Assembly (NCBI GenBank): GCA_026399025.1
Contig: JAPLRU010000099.1
Span: 75,415 to 139,414 of the forward strand
Reading direction: 5' to 3'
DNA length: 64,000 bases
Origin: Methylobacter sp.
GTDB lineage: Bacteria; Pseudomonadota; Gammaproteobacteria; Methylococcales; Methylomonadaceae
Shown piece after piece: positions 8,960 through 17,287 of the stretch. The notes below the pieces were generated by a model. It did not search any database and was not told the DNA's origin. It saw nothing but the letters and a program-made list of their open reading frames with translations. How positions within the stretch are numbered: the stretch's first letter is position 1; the number at the start of each line of letters is the position of its first letter. Position numbers and translations under genes: made by a program.

Positions 8960-10027
8960 ATGAAATATACCGCAACATTTCGGCAGAAAATAGCTTGGTT
9001 GTTTTTACGATGGCTTGCTCCAGCCATCGTATTTGCACTACTCGCCGGGTGCGCTTCGGTAAACCCAGAACCTTTTGCCAAATACCGTAGCGCTGTGCAA
9101 GAGGCACACTCGGGGATTGATGCTGTAATGTCAAGCAACTACAATTGGACGCGCTCAGGGTTTATCGACGAATTTTCCAGCAACCCAGAGCATAAGTTTT
9201 CTGAACTGTTGATTCAGCCTAGCACGGACTATGGCTGGTCATTCCCAAATCCTACTAATGATTTAAAGAAGCAGACTCAGATTCGTCTTGCACAACTGAA
9301 CCCGGATTTTGCCAAGTCTGATGATGCCAAGTCAGCCGACCTGAACCTTCCCGTTTTTTTAAAGGTAAAACAGATAAGGAGTGGTCTTGCACAACTGAAC
9401 ACGGCATTTTCCGAGTATGCCGACCTATTAGCCAAGCTGGCTGGCAACGATCTAGTGAGCGCGGCAGCATTTGACCTGTTAGCTAAGGATCTCAATCAGA
9501 ATACAAGAGATGCAGTGAAATCACTCCAGATAACGGCTCCGCCAGAAGGAATTGCAATTTTCTCCACGGCGGCGAGTGAGGCCGCCCGCTTGTACATTGA
9601 AAACAGGCGTCAGAGTAACTTGATAGAAGCAATCACGAGTAACCAGCAAAATGTAATCAATTATTCGGATCTTTGCGTATCCCTGCTTCACACGATTCGT
9701 GGCAACATCAAGGCATACTATGTCGACCGTGCAGAACCGATTAAGATCGCTTGGAACTCAACAACCGGAGAAAAGCGTCAAAAGAATACAGAAGCTATGT
9801 TAAACCTTAACGAGCAATATGCCGATGCCATGCGCGTCCTTCAGGAACTTGAAACAGCCTACAGTACATTACCAGATGCCCACGCCGATCTAGCGAAGGC
9901 GATTGAAAAACCAGAACAAGATATTAAAGGCGTCCAGAAGCTTTACGCTTCCGCAAAGCGACTCCAAAAACTCTATGAGGCGTTGAAAAATACCGAAGAG
10001 AAAGCGACTAAAACAGAAAAACCATAG
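8960..10027 (+). CDS. Putative outer-membrane lipoprotein of unknown function
   Basis: Predicted lipoprotein of about 355 residues. After a basic N terminus and hydrophobic core comes a lipobox, LLAGC, with the lipidated Cys at about residue 31. The mature part is nearly all predicted helix, rich in Ala, Lys, Glu and Gln, with a charged lysine-rich tail (EEKATKTEK). I recognise no named domain. GAGG at 8947-8950 is nine bases before ATG 8960, so this start is preferred over the ATG at 8951. Two in-gene copies of CTTGCACAACTGAAC (about 9287 and 9385) point to a short internal duplication. The next gene starts nine bases downstream, so the two form an operon. Confidence 0.65.
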   Translation: MKYTATFRQKIAWLFLRWLAPAIVFALLAGCASVNPEPFAKYRSAVQEAHSGIDAVMSSNYNWTRSGFIDEFSSNPEHKFSELLIQPSTDYGWSFPNPTNDLKKQTQIRLAQLNPDFAKSDDAKSADLNLPVFLKVKQIRSGLAQLNTAFSEYADLLAKLAGNDLVSAAAFDLLAKDLNQNTRDAVKSLQITAPPEGIAIFSTAASEAARLYIENRRQSNLIEAITSNQQNVINYSDLCVSLLHTIRGNIKAYYVDRAEPIKIAWNSTTGEKRQKNTEAMLNLNEQYADAMRVLQELETAYSTLPDAHADLAKAIEKPEQDIKGVQKLYASAKRLQKLYEALKNTEEKATKTEKP

Positions 10028-10036
10028 GATTGATAC

Positions 10037-10384
10037 ATGAAACCTACAGAAAAGAACCTTTTGCTGGACGCCCTGAGCGTCTCCTACAACCGCACTAATT
10101 ATTTGAAGGCGCTTTGTGAAGAACAGGCTCTAACGGAAGAGGCTGGACAACTTGACCGCCGCAAGGCGCGGCTCAAGCTTGAAATCGACGGACTTTTGCA
10201 TGACTTGTACGATAATTGGATTGGCGACGCTAAGACTTTGAATGGACAACTGGATGAATCCAACAAGGCTGTCGATAAGGCCGTCAAAGACATTGAACAG
10301 AAGGTCAAAACTGCCGAGAATGTCGTCAAAGCCATCGGCTACATCGACGACGTAATTAAGATCGCAGCTGGTCTCGTACTATAA
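10037..10384 (+). CDS. Small coiled-coil protein of unknown function
   Basis: A 115-residue protein with no signal peptide. Residues 25-95 are strongly helical with heptad-like Leu/Val/Ile spacing (for example LDRRKARLKLEIDGLLHDLY, then KAVDKAVKDIEQKVK). The last 20 residues (IGYIDDVIKIAAGLVL) are hydrophobic and could pack against a membrane or partner. I do not recognise the family. The start lies nine bases after the lipoprotein gene, so the two products probably act together. Confidence 0.6.
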   Translation: MKPTEKNLLLDALSVSYNRTNYLKALCEEQALTEEAGQLDRRKARLKLEIDGLLHDLYDNWIGDAKTLNGQLDESNKAVDKAVKDIEQKVKTAENVVKAIGYIDDVIKIAAGLVL

Positions 10385-10743
10385 CCCCAACACTTGATGC
10401 CCTGTGTTGTTTATTGGGATCGAAGCGTAACAGGGTTTGCCCCCCGCCACTGACGTTTTGTAAATTAGTGAGGTCTTCAAACAATCCGGTCGGGATTGCA
10501 AAAAGTCGTAAGGATTCGCAGTGTTGTTACGGCATATGGCGGAATTGCATCAAATCGAATTTCCCGACCAGCCGAGGCCGACTACTGAGAGTTCACCACT
10601 GGTCGTTAGACAGGTCGGGCAACAGCTTTTCATTGCCCGACTTTAGCTTTAGCATCCGAGAATAAAATGGGGCCGGTACAAAGACTGGGATGGACATGAA
10701 CAACATGCCCAAAAGTAATTTATACAATCCAAAGGTATTTACA
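10385..10743. other. Intergenic region between the two halves of the islet
   Basis: No supportable gene. A strong hairpin at 10614-10641 ends transcription from the first pair of genes. The bases after it up to the ribosome binding site near 10731 should include the promoter for the membrane protein and hydrolase pair. Confidence 0.45.
10614..10650 (+). terminator. Rho-independent terminator candidate
   Basis: GTCGGGCAA (10614-10622) pairs perfectly with TTGCCCGAC (10633-10641) around a ten-base loop and is followed by TTTAGCTTT. It lies about 230 bases after the coiled-coil gene. The T-run is imperfect. Confidence 0.55.
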
Positions 10744-11523
10744 ATGAAAAACATAAACAACCTAGCCTTCATCCTAGGCACAGTCTTATTGATTGGCCTA
10801 CCGATTTACTTGGTAAACGCTGAAGGCAGTGAGCACATTCTACTAGCCATAAAATTTGCCGCTTATATCTCACTTGCGGCGCTTTTAGTCGGATCGTATA
10901 TTCTCCTGCAGGATGACAACGCCCTGCGTGACTCATCCGAACTTGTCAAAAATAAGCCGTACAGTTTTGCGCGTGTGCAGATGTGGTGGTGGACGATGAT
11001 TATTCTCGGTTCTTTTCTCGGTGTTTATGCTGTATCCGGCAACAAATGGGAGATTAACGCCACCTGTCTCATACTTCTAGGCATTAGCAGTGTAACAACT
11101 GCCGGTGGCCGCATGATCGACAACTCACAAACAAACGATCCCAGCGTAACACGCCATCAGGATGGACACCCTTCCGAAGGCTTTGTTACAGACATTCTTT
11201 CTGATGAAAACGGTTTGAGCATTCACCGTTTCCAGGCACTGATTTTCAATGTGGCCTATGGGCTTTCTTTCCTTGTTGAAGTCTTCTCGAATGCCAATCA
11301 CGGCCAGTTTCCCTCTTATGAAAATCCTGTTCTGGGCCTGCTCGGACTAAGTTCGAGTACTTATGTTTACATGAAAATGAATGAAAGCCAGAGCACACAG
11401 CCTGTAAAACCGACGAACGTCACTACACCGCCCCTGTCTGCTCAACCCGTTGCGGGTTCGACCATTCAAAACGACGAACTACTTGACGTGGACGATAACG
11501 CCGATCACTCTGCTGATAACTAA
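10744..11523 (+). CDS. Polytopic inner-membrane protein with a duplicated two-helix unit, function unknown
   Basis: From the ATG at 10744, preceded by AAAGG eight bases upstream, the product is about 259 residues; an ATG at 10690 has a poorer site. There are six hydrophobic segments: two at the N terminus, then two similar units. Unit 1 begins FARVQMWWWTMII and ends LLGISSVTTAGG; unit 2 begins IHRFQALIFNVAY and ends LLGLSSSTYVYM. Each has R-x-Q before its first helix and LLGhSS at the end of its second, so this is an internal duplication. The C-terminal 40 residues are soluble and rich in Thr, Pro and Asp. I do not recognise a named family. The hydrolase gene follows after 11 bases. Confidence 0.65.
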   Translation: MKNINNLAFILGTVLLIGLPIYLVNAEGSEHILLAIKFAAYISLAALLVGSYILLQDDNALRDSSELVKNKPYSFARVQMWWWTMIILGSFLGVYAVSGNKWEINATCLILLGISSVTTAGGRMIDNSQTNDPSVTRHQDGHPSEGFVTDILSDENGLSIHRFQALIFNVAYGLSFLVEVFSNANHGQFPSYENPVLGLLGLSSSTYVYMKMNESQSTQPVKPTNVTTPPLSAQPVAGSTIQNDELLDVDDNADHSADN

Positions 11524-11534
11524 AAGAGGTCGCC

Positions 11535-12446
11535 ATGCAATATATAATCACAGCAACCACCCTTAATCTACGCAATGGCCCTTCGCTTAACGACGCCATC
11601 GTCGGCTCGCTACTCAACGGACAGGCTGTTGATGTTACCAACAACAGCAATCCCGATTGGTGGTTTGTATCAGCCATCGTAAACGGCAACACTATCAATG
11701 GTTACGTTGCTTCCCGTTACCTGCGCGAAATACCTGTTTTAACAGCACAGCAGTTAAACCCTCACGGCGTGACCGCTGTACATTATGCGAAGTCTCCCGA
11801 ATCAAACAGAGCGTCGATTAATGCTCGCCACGCACCGCTCAGTGAGGCCAATCTCCCTCAACGCAATATCGGTGCTGGAGCGACGCCGGCAACGAAAATT
11901 ACCGATGTGTATACCATCGTGAATTTTCTGGATGTAGTGAACAGTGCTCGCTATCAACCAACGAAATCGACGTACTGCAATATTTACGCTTACGATTTTT
12001 GCTATCTAGCTCAAGCTTACTTGCCACGCGTTTGGTGGACATCCAAGACATTGATGGAGTTTGCTAAAACACCCGGCTATAACCCAACTCCAGCCTATGG
12101 GAAAAACGTCGAAGAATTGAATGCCAATGCCCTTTATAACTGGCTCGACGAATGGGGTGACGATTTCGGTTGGGTGCGCACCTATGATCTCACCGACTTT
12201 CAAGGCAAAGTGAATGACGGGCGAGTCGGCATCATCTGCGCAAAGCGGCGTGATTTATCCAGATCAGGACACATTACCTGCGTAGTGCCGGAAGCTAATG
12301 GTTTTGTCGCTCACCGCGAGGGTGTAAAAGTGATAGCTCCTTTACAAAGCCAAGCGGGGAGCAAGAATAAGAAATTTTTTTCCGAAGATTGGTGGGTTAG
12401 ATTGGCAAAGGTATTCAGTAATAGCGGTTATTGGTATCACGATTGA
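11535..12446 (+). CDS. SH3b domain plus C-terminal Cys/His hydrolase-like domain (putative peptidoglycan amidase/peptidase)
   Basis: Product of 303 residues without an obvious signal peptide. Residues 3-63 are a bacterial SH3 domain (TTLNLRNGPSLNDAIVGSL, then PDWWFVSA and GYVASRYL), a fold that commonly binds cell wall. After a linker, residues 125-303 form a domain with TYCNIYAYDFCY, giving a candidate catalytic Cys148, and SGHITCVVPE, giving a candidate His246. A Cys in 'YCN' followed about 100 residues later by 'GHI' is the layout of papain-like NlpC/P60 or CHAP-type enzymes. The function as a wall amidase or endopeptidase is inference. A good ribosome binding site (AGAGG) precedes ATG 11535. 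Confidence 0.7.
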   Translation: MQYIITATTLNLRNGPSLNDAIVGSLLNGQAVDVTNNSNPDWWFVSAIVNGNTINGYVASRYLREIPVLTAQQLNPHGVTAVHYAKSPESNRASINARHAPLSEANLPQRNIGAGATPATKITDVYTIVNFLDVVNSARYQPTKSTYCNIYAYDFCYLAQAYLPRVWWTSKTLMEFAKTPGYNPTPAYGKNVEELNANALYNWLDEWGDDFGWVRTYDLTDFQGKVNDGRVGIICAKRRDLSRSGHITCVVPEANGFVAHREGVKVIAPLQSQAGSKNKKFFSEDWWVRLAKVFSNSGYWYHD

Positions 12447-12573
12447 GCTGCAATCATTTGGAAGCAATCTAGCTGCAAAAAAATAAGTATTCTATCTACA
12501 GAAACAGTTCCCCTACTTGCACTAATCCCTTCGGCTATGCCCAGAAGAAGCCTTGTCGAAAGGTAAATTGTTT

Positions 12574-12614
12574 AGTCGTTCATGGTTCGACGACTCACAC
12601 GAACATGAACGACT
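12574..12614. terminator. Inverted repeat between convergent genes
   Basis: AGTCGTTCATG (12574-12584) pairs perfectly with CATGAACGACT (12604-12614) across 19 bases. It lies between the convergent hydrolase and BON genes and is a plausible bidirectional terminator, although T-runs are short. Confidence 0.45.
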
Positions 12615-12625
12615 ATTTCCTTAAA

Positions 12626-12928
12626 TTATTTTACAATCAAACTATTATTAACCGATTTAACCCCTTTAACCGTGCTTGCCAGCTGCGCCGCTCTGGCAAC
12701 TGCATTAGCCGAGTCTACAAACCCGCTTAGCTGCACCACACCCTTGTAAGTTTCAACGTTGATTTGCAGCATTTTAAGTTTGGAGTCGCCCAGTATCGAT
12801 GTTTTGACTTTGGTGGTCAGGGCAAAATCATCCAGGTATTCCCCGGTGCTTTCATGGGTAGGCCCTCCGGCACAACCGGCAATTAACATTGCTAATAAAA
12901 AACCTGTTATTAATTTGAGCTTACTCAT
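12626..12928 (-). CDS. BON-domain lipoprotein
   Basis: A 100-residue secreted protein. Signal peptide with lipobox LIAGC (Cys19) and a single BON domain covering about 33-100 (TTKVKTSILGDSKLKMLQIN, then GVVQLSGFVDS and VKGVKSVNNSLIV). BON proteins such as OsmY and DolP act in the periplasm or outer membrane during envelope stress. It is a single-gene unit convergent with the hydrolase gene. Confidence 0.8.
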   Translation of the reverse strand: MSKLKLITGFLLAMLIAGCAGGPTHESTGEYLDDFALTTKVKTSILGDSKLKMLQINVETYKGVVQLSGFVDSANAVARAAQLASTVKGVKSVNNSLIVK

Positions 12929-13153
12929 AATGTTTAACCTTTATTGTTTTAAATAATGTCAGTTTAAAAACGCTTATTGCTTGCGTTAAATTCCAGAATT
13001 TATGGATTATTTAGATGCAGAGTTCAGTCTAATTTCGGAAAAAATATTTTATGTGACCTGTATGACGATAAATGCATCAATTTGCGTGCCTTTATAATAG
13101 GTCAGAAACTAAACCATCGCCACCTTGAAAAGCCGAGTTCGAGTCCGGCAAAA

Positions 13154-13669
13154 TTAGTTCAGCAAAGGTGCAATTACTTCCTCTATTTGCTCTTTGGAAA
13201 ACTCCCCCGGATGCCGGTGTAGGATCTGTCCCTGCTTGTCAACCACAAGCGTATAGGGAACCGCATCGACATTATTGCCCAGTTGATGAGCCAAGCTAAT
13301 GCCGTTATCGCCGCCCAATAAAATCGGGTAATTGATTTTGCCTGCGGCGCTGTACTCGGCAACCGGCGCCCTATCCTCTAAAGCGATACCGATAAACTGC
13401 ACACCTTGGGCCGCATAATGCTCTTGCAAGGCAATAAAATCGGGAATTTCCTTCAGACAGGGCGGGCACCAAGTGGCCCAAAAGTTGATCACCAATACCT
13501 TGCCCCGCCATTCTGAAATATTGTGCTGACGCCCCGACAGGTCGGGCAGGTTAAACTCGGGTAAAGTGCCAATAACATTCTTTTCAACGGCTGGAAAAAG
13601 GTGCCGGGCGGTGATACCCAAACCCAGCGCGATCAGCGCGGCAATCATAATCAGGCCTGTTTGTTTCAT
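13154..13669 (-). CDS. TlpA/ResA-like membrane-anchored thioredoxin
   Basis: Periplasmic thiol-disulfide protein of 171 residues. One N-terminal signal anchor (5-22), then a thioredoxin fold with active site WATWCPPC and the cis-proline segment DAVPYTLVVD. Its ATG overlaps the stop of dsbD by four bases (ATGA), so it is translationally coupled to the electron donor that would keep its CPPC site reduced. Likely roles are cytochrome c maturation or repair of oxidised envelope proteins. Confidence 0.85.
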   Translation of the reverse strand: MKQTGLIMIAALIALGLGITARHLFPAVEKNVIGTLPEFNLPDLSGRQHNISEWRGKVLVINFWATWCPPCLKEIPDFIALQEHYAAQGVQFIGIALEDRAPVAEYSAAGKINYPILLGGDNGISLAHQLGNNVDAVPYTLVVDKQGQILHRHPGEFSKEQIEEVIAPLLN

Positions 13670-15915
13670 GATTTAACGCGTTGCAGTGATTTAATAAAAG
13701 TTTCGGCATCCTGATAACCGATAACCCGGTTGCCGGTTTTTTCCTGACTGTCCAAGCCGAAAAACAATATGGCGGGCGGTCCGATCAGCTTGAATTTTGC
13801 TAACAGGGCTTTATCGTCTTCCGAATTATTGGTGACATCGGCTTGCAGCAACACAAGACCGGCAAGCGCCTGTTTAACATGCGGATCGGCAAAGGTATAA
13901 GTTTCCATCTCCTTGCATGAAATACACCAGTCGGCATAAAAATCCAGCATAACCGGTTGGTGATTCGCGTTGGCTTGTTTAATCCGGGCTTCCAGCGCTG
14001 CCGGCGAGCTAACTCTTTCAAAACGAATACCGGCGGGTTCTACGGCAGCTTGCGCCGTACTCAAACCAAGTCCTTGCAACGGTTTTAGCGGGTTGCTATT
14101 GCCCAGGCTAAAACCGATCAACAATAACAGGCCGTAAGACAGCATCATTAAACCCAAGCCTTTCCATAGCTTGCGCCAGCCGGAGCTATTTTCCGGCAGC
14201 GGATCGACAGCACTGAGGTAAATGGCCGGAAAGATAAGCAGCATCGCCCAGAGCATCATAATGACGTTACCCGGCAAAATACGGCTGAGCATCCACACCG
14301 CAACAGCGAGCATAATCACGCCGAATACGGCTTTGGTCGAGTTTAGCCAGTTTCCGGCCTTGGGCAACAATTTTCCGGCGGACGCGCCCAGCAGCAGCAA
14401 CGGCACGCCCATGCCTAAACCCAAAGCAAATAAAGCAGCGCCGCCTAATACCGCATCACCGGTCTGGCCGATATAAATCAACGCACCCGCCAGCGGCGCG
14501 GCGACGCAAGGGCCGACGATCAGCGAGGACAGCGAGCCCATAATGGCCGCGCCCAACAACGAGCCGTCACGATGTATTTCGCTGGAGTTATGCAGTTTAA
14601 CTTGAAAGGATTTAGGCAATTCCAGATGGTAAAAACCGAACATGGATAAGGATAAAAGCACAAAAACAGCGCTGAACAGGCCGATGATCCAAGGCTGTTG
14701 AAAAGCCGCTTGCAAATTATTACCGAACAATGCGGCGAGTATGCCGAATACGGTATAGGTCAGCGCGGAGGCAAATACATAACTCAGCGACAGCAAAAAG
14801 GCTCTACCGGTGGTAATCCGGTGGCCGTGACCGACGATAATGCCCGATAAAATCGGAATCATCGGAAAAATGCACGGGGTCAGCGATAGCAATAAGCCAA
14901 AGCCGAAAAAGCTGAGTAAGGTTATCGGGAAACTATCCTTGTGCAAGGACTGCACGATTTGGTCCTGCTCGGAAAGTTCGGGCACAACGTCTTGCCGCAC
15001 TGCTGCCGACTGTTGTGCTATCGGATGCTGCGCCACCGGTAGGGCCAAATCGATATTTTTACTCATCGGCGGATAGCAAACGCCGCGGTCGGCACAGCCT
15101 TGATATTTTGCCTGTAGGCTAACGGTTTGCGCCAATTGGTTGGAACGCATAAGCGGCAAGTCAAAGGTCAGTTCGTCATGAAAGGTTTCAACCTGACCGA
15201 AAGCTTCATCCTGTTTGGGTGCGCCTCTGGGAATATCGTAAGCGCCAAGCGTTACACCCTCGGCATTAACTAATTCAAGCTGCACTTTTTCCCGGTAAAG
15301 ATAATAGCCCTCAGCTATCTCCCAATTAACATGCAGAGTGCGCTCATCTTTGACCGAAGCAAAAAACTTGAATGCTTGGTCCGGCTGCAATAGCTCATCT
15401 TCAAACAAGTTAAGTTTTAAGCTTTGAGAGCCTTTTAACAACTGTTTGATCGGATTGATTTGAACAACGGGCGCGGGCAGATTCAGGTCAAAGGTGATTT
15501 TCTGCGGCGGATAACAAATGCCCCGGTCGGCACAGCCGTGAAATTGCACCAACAAGTGCAGCGAAGACTCACCGTTTTCAACGGTTAAGGCAATCGGCAC
15601 ATGCAGGGTATGGCGGTAGATAACCACATCGCCAAAGTTTTCGTCATGCTTGGTTTGACCTTCCGGAAACTCGGGTTCGGCTAAGCGGACCTGCCCGGTT
15701 TTGGACTCAAAATGCATTTTATTGCGGTAAAGATAATAGCCTTCGGCGATGTCCCAAGAAACTTCAATCCGATCGGCAGCCAACACTTTTGCAGAAACCT
15801 TAAAGGCTTGGTCAGATGGCAGAGGCTCGTCAACGCCCAGCGCAACAACCGATTGGCTAAGCAGCGCCAGTAAACACAAAAAAATTATTTTAAAGGGTGG
15901 CATGAATCTATCCAA
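13666..15915 (-). CDS. dsbD: Thiol:disulfide interchange protein DsbD with duplicated N-terminal domain
   Basis: Moves electrons from cytoplasmic thioredoxin to periplasmic thiol proteins. After a signal peptide (about 1-26) come two DsbD-alpha domains in tandem, each with its own cysteine pair: GCADRGICYPP (Cys128/Cys134) and GCADRGVCYPP (Cys274/Cys280). The membrane domain (about 330-610) carries LTPCIFPMIP and VGPCVAAPLAG, and the C-terminal thioredoxin domain has YADWCISCKEME. At 749 residues it is well over the roughly 570 of single-alpha homologues, the extra length being the second alpha domain. The frame opens with TTG at 15915; ATG at 15903 with GGAT upstream is the better start. It overlaps the end of cutA and is coupled to the TlpA-like gene. 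Confidence 0.93.
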   Translation of the reverse strand: MDRFMPPFKIIFLCLLALLSQSVVALGVDEPLPSDQAFKVSAKVLAADRIEVSWDIAEGYYLYRNKMHFESKTGQVRLAEPEFPEGQTKHDENFGDVVIYRHTLHVPIALTVENGESSLHLLVQFHGCADRGICYPPQKITFDLNLPAPVVQINPIKQLLKGSQSLKLNLFEDELLQPDQAFKFFASVKDERTLHVNWEIAEGYYLYREKVQLELVNAEGVTLGAYDIPRGAPKQDEAFGQVETFHDELTFDLPLMRSNQLAQTVSLQAKYQGCADRGVCYPPMSKNIDLALPVAQHPIAQQSAAVRQDVVPELSEQDQIVQSLHKDSFPITLLSFFGFGLLLSLTPCIFPMIPILSGIIVGHGHRITTGRAFLLSLSYVFASALTYTVFGILAALFGNNLQAAFQQPWIIGLFSAVFVLLSLSMFGFYHLELPKSFQVKLHNSSEIHRDGSLLGAAIMGSLSSLIVGPCVAAPLAGALIYIGQTGDAVLGGAALFALGLGMGVPLLLLGASAGKLLPKAGNWLNSTKAVFGVIMLAVAVWMLSRILPGNVIMMLWAMLLIFPAIYLSAVDPLPENSSGWRKLWKGLGLMMLSYGLLLLIGFSLGNSNPLKPLQGLGLSTAQAAVEPAGIRFERVSSPAALEARIKQANANHQPVMLDFYADWCISCKEMETYTFADPHVKQALAGLVLLQADVTNNSEDDKALLAKFKLIGPPAILFFGLDSQEKTGNRVIGYQDAETFIKSLQRVKS

Positions 15916-16232
15916 TGCAGGTATTCAGGTAAACCGCGCTCAATGGACACGGCAACTATTTCAGGTAGTTCGTAAGGGTGATGTTCGCGCACAGCCGCTT
16001 CAATCGCTGGATAGTGATCTTTATGCGCTTTAATCAGCAACAGATGCTCTTCGGCGGACTCAATTTGTCCTTTCCAAGCATAAATAGAAGTAACGCCAGG
16101 CAAAATATTCACACAAGCGGCCTTTTGACTTGCCACCAGCAAGCGGGCTATTTTTTCTGCGGTATCTTTATCAGGGCAAGTACAAAAAATTATTTGATGA
16201 ACGGCAGGCATATTACAAATGATAAAAAACAA
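15885..16232 (-). CDS. cutA: Divalent-cation tolerance protein CutA
   Basis: Small trimeric cytoplasmic protein (115 residues) of the CutA1 family, associated with copper and other divalent cation tolerance. Family motifs seen: TCPDKDTAEKIARLLV, AACVNILPGVTSIYAWKGQI and HHPYELPEIVAVSI. An upstream extension of a few residues precedes the usual start, so ATG 16211 (MPAVHQII) may be the real start. The 3' end overlaps the start of dsbD; the cutA-dsbD order is common in gammaproteobacteria. Confidence 0.9.
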   Translation of the reverse strand: MFFIICNMPAVHQIIFCTCPDKDTAEKIARLLVASQKAACVNILPGVTSIYAWKGQIESAEEHLLLIKAHKDHYPAIEAAVREHHPYELPEIVAVSIERGLPEYLHWIDSCHPLK

Positions 16233-16312
16233 GGGCGACGGATATTATCCTAGAAATTAAGCGAAATTGTCTTTATATTGTAACGACGATGACTTCAACA
16301 AGAGTACTTTAA

Positions 16313-16750
16313 ATGAAAATTTTTCAAACCCTATTCCTGGTCGTGCTGATCATCCCTTTTGCGGAGATTTATTTGCTGATTCAGGTAGGTGCAATTATCG
16401 GCGCATTCCCGACCGTTTTGTTGGTGGTATTTACCGCAGTACTGGGCGCTTGGCTATTGAAACAGCAAGGCTTTGCAACATTTCAGCGTTTTCAGGAGAA
16501 TTTGGCACAAGGCGTAATACCCGCTTATGAAATGGTGGAAGGCCCTATTATTCTGGTCGGCGGGGCATTACTGCTAACGCCGGGCTTTATTACCGATATC
16601 ATCGGCTTTGCCTGTTTAATACCGCAATCGCGCAGAAAAATTGCCCAATTTGTAATTGAGCATTATCTGGTTCAGGCCTCAGAGCATTTTCAGCAAGCCA
16701 AAGCGGCTGAAAATAATGTGTTGGAAGGTGAGTTTCGTAAGGAAGAGTGA
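16313..16750 (+). CDS. fxsA: FxsA family membrane protein
   Basis: Inner-membrane protein of 145 residues with three to four hydrophobic segments (4-22, 27-46, 79-102). FxsA family motifs are clear: PFAEIYLLIQVGAIIGAFPT, GAWLLKQQG and GALLLTPGFITDIIGF. E. coli FxsA is known for suppressing phage T7 exclusion by the F plasmid; its cellular role is otherwise unclear. It is divergent from cutA, with an ATG start. Confidence 0.88.
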   Translation: MKIFQTLFLVVLIIPFAEIYLLIQVGAIIGAFPTVLLVVFTAVLGAWLLKQQGFATFQRFQENLAQGVIPAYEMVEGPIILVGGALLLTPGFITDIIGFACLIPQSRRKIAQFVIEHYLVQASEHFQQAKAAENNVLEGEFRKEE

Positions 16751-16892
16751 TCGGCAGCTAGGGAAATAAAACGCGGATGGTACGGGCTTAAAGGATTTAA
16801 ACGATTTTCTTTTACTCGATATTTATTCAGTCAAATCCACCTCTATTATAAGGCACAAGACAAAACCGGAATTTAGCCTTGTGCCTATCCAC

Positions 16893-17168
16893 TTAACCTT
16901 CTGAAGAATCGCTTTCTGTAGGAGCGCTTTCTGTAGAATCGCCAGCGGCCGCTTCACAGGTATTTTTGTTAAGCCCTGAATAAGCGGGGCACCAACCTGA
17001 ATAACCTGTAGCCACAAGAACCAAGCCCACTAATAACAAAAGAACCTCACCGCCGGGAACGAACAGCGAAATAACCAGCAGTGCCGCTCCCGCGTATAAA
17101 CGGTATTTTTTTTCCTTTTCACCGACATTGTGTTCAAATTTAAGCATACGTTTAAAATCAAAATTCAT
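16893..17168 (-). CDS. DUF2892-type small membrane protein
   Basis: A 91-residue protein with KMLKFEHNVG-type start (here RMLKFEHNVG), two adjacent hydrophobic helices (about 27-60) and the closing motif ATGYSGWCPAYSGLNKNTC. This is the layout of DUF2892 (YgaP-like membrane segment), in which paired cysteines follow the second helix. The last 20 residues are acidic and Ser-rich. The function is unknown. It is a single-gene unit divergent from uvrD. Confidence 0.75.
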   Translation of the reverse strand: MNFDFKRMLKFEHNVGEKEKKYRLYAGAALLVISLFVPGGEVLLLLVGLVLVATGYSGWCPAYSGLNKNTCEAAAGDSTESAPTESDSSEG

Positions 17169-17287
17169 CTTAAAATCCTCTGTGTGTAGTTATTATTATC
17201 GTTAAAAAACAAAGCAACGGTTCAGTTTGTCATTATTGGACCTACGCAATATACACAGCTCTAAAAAATGTGCAAGCGAAAAAACTA

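Noticed and set aside
13115..13150. AGTTCGAGTCCGGC resembles a tRNA T-arm downstream of the TlpA-like gene
   Set aside because: The stem does not pair properly and no acceptor, D or anticodon arm can be built around it.
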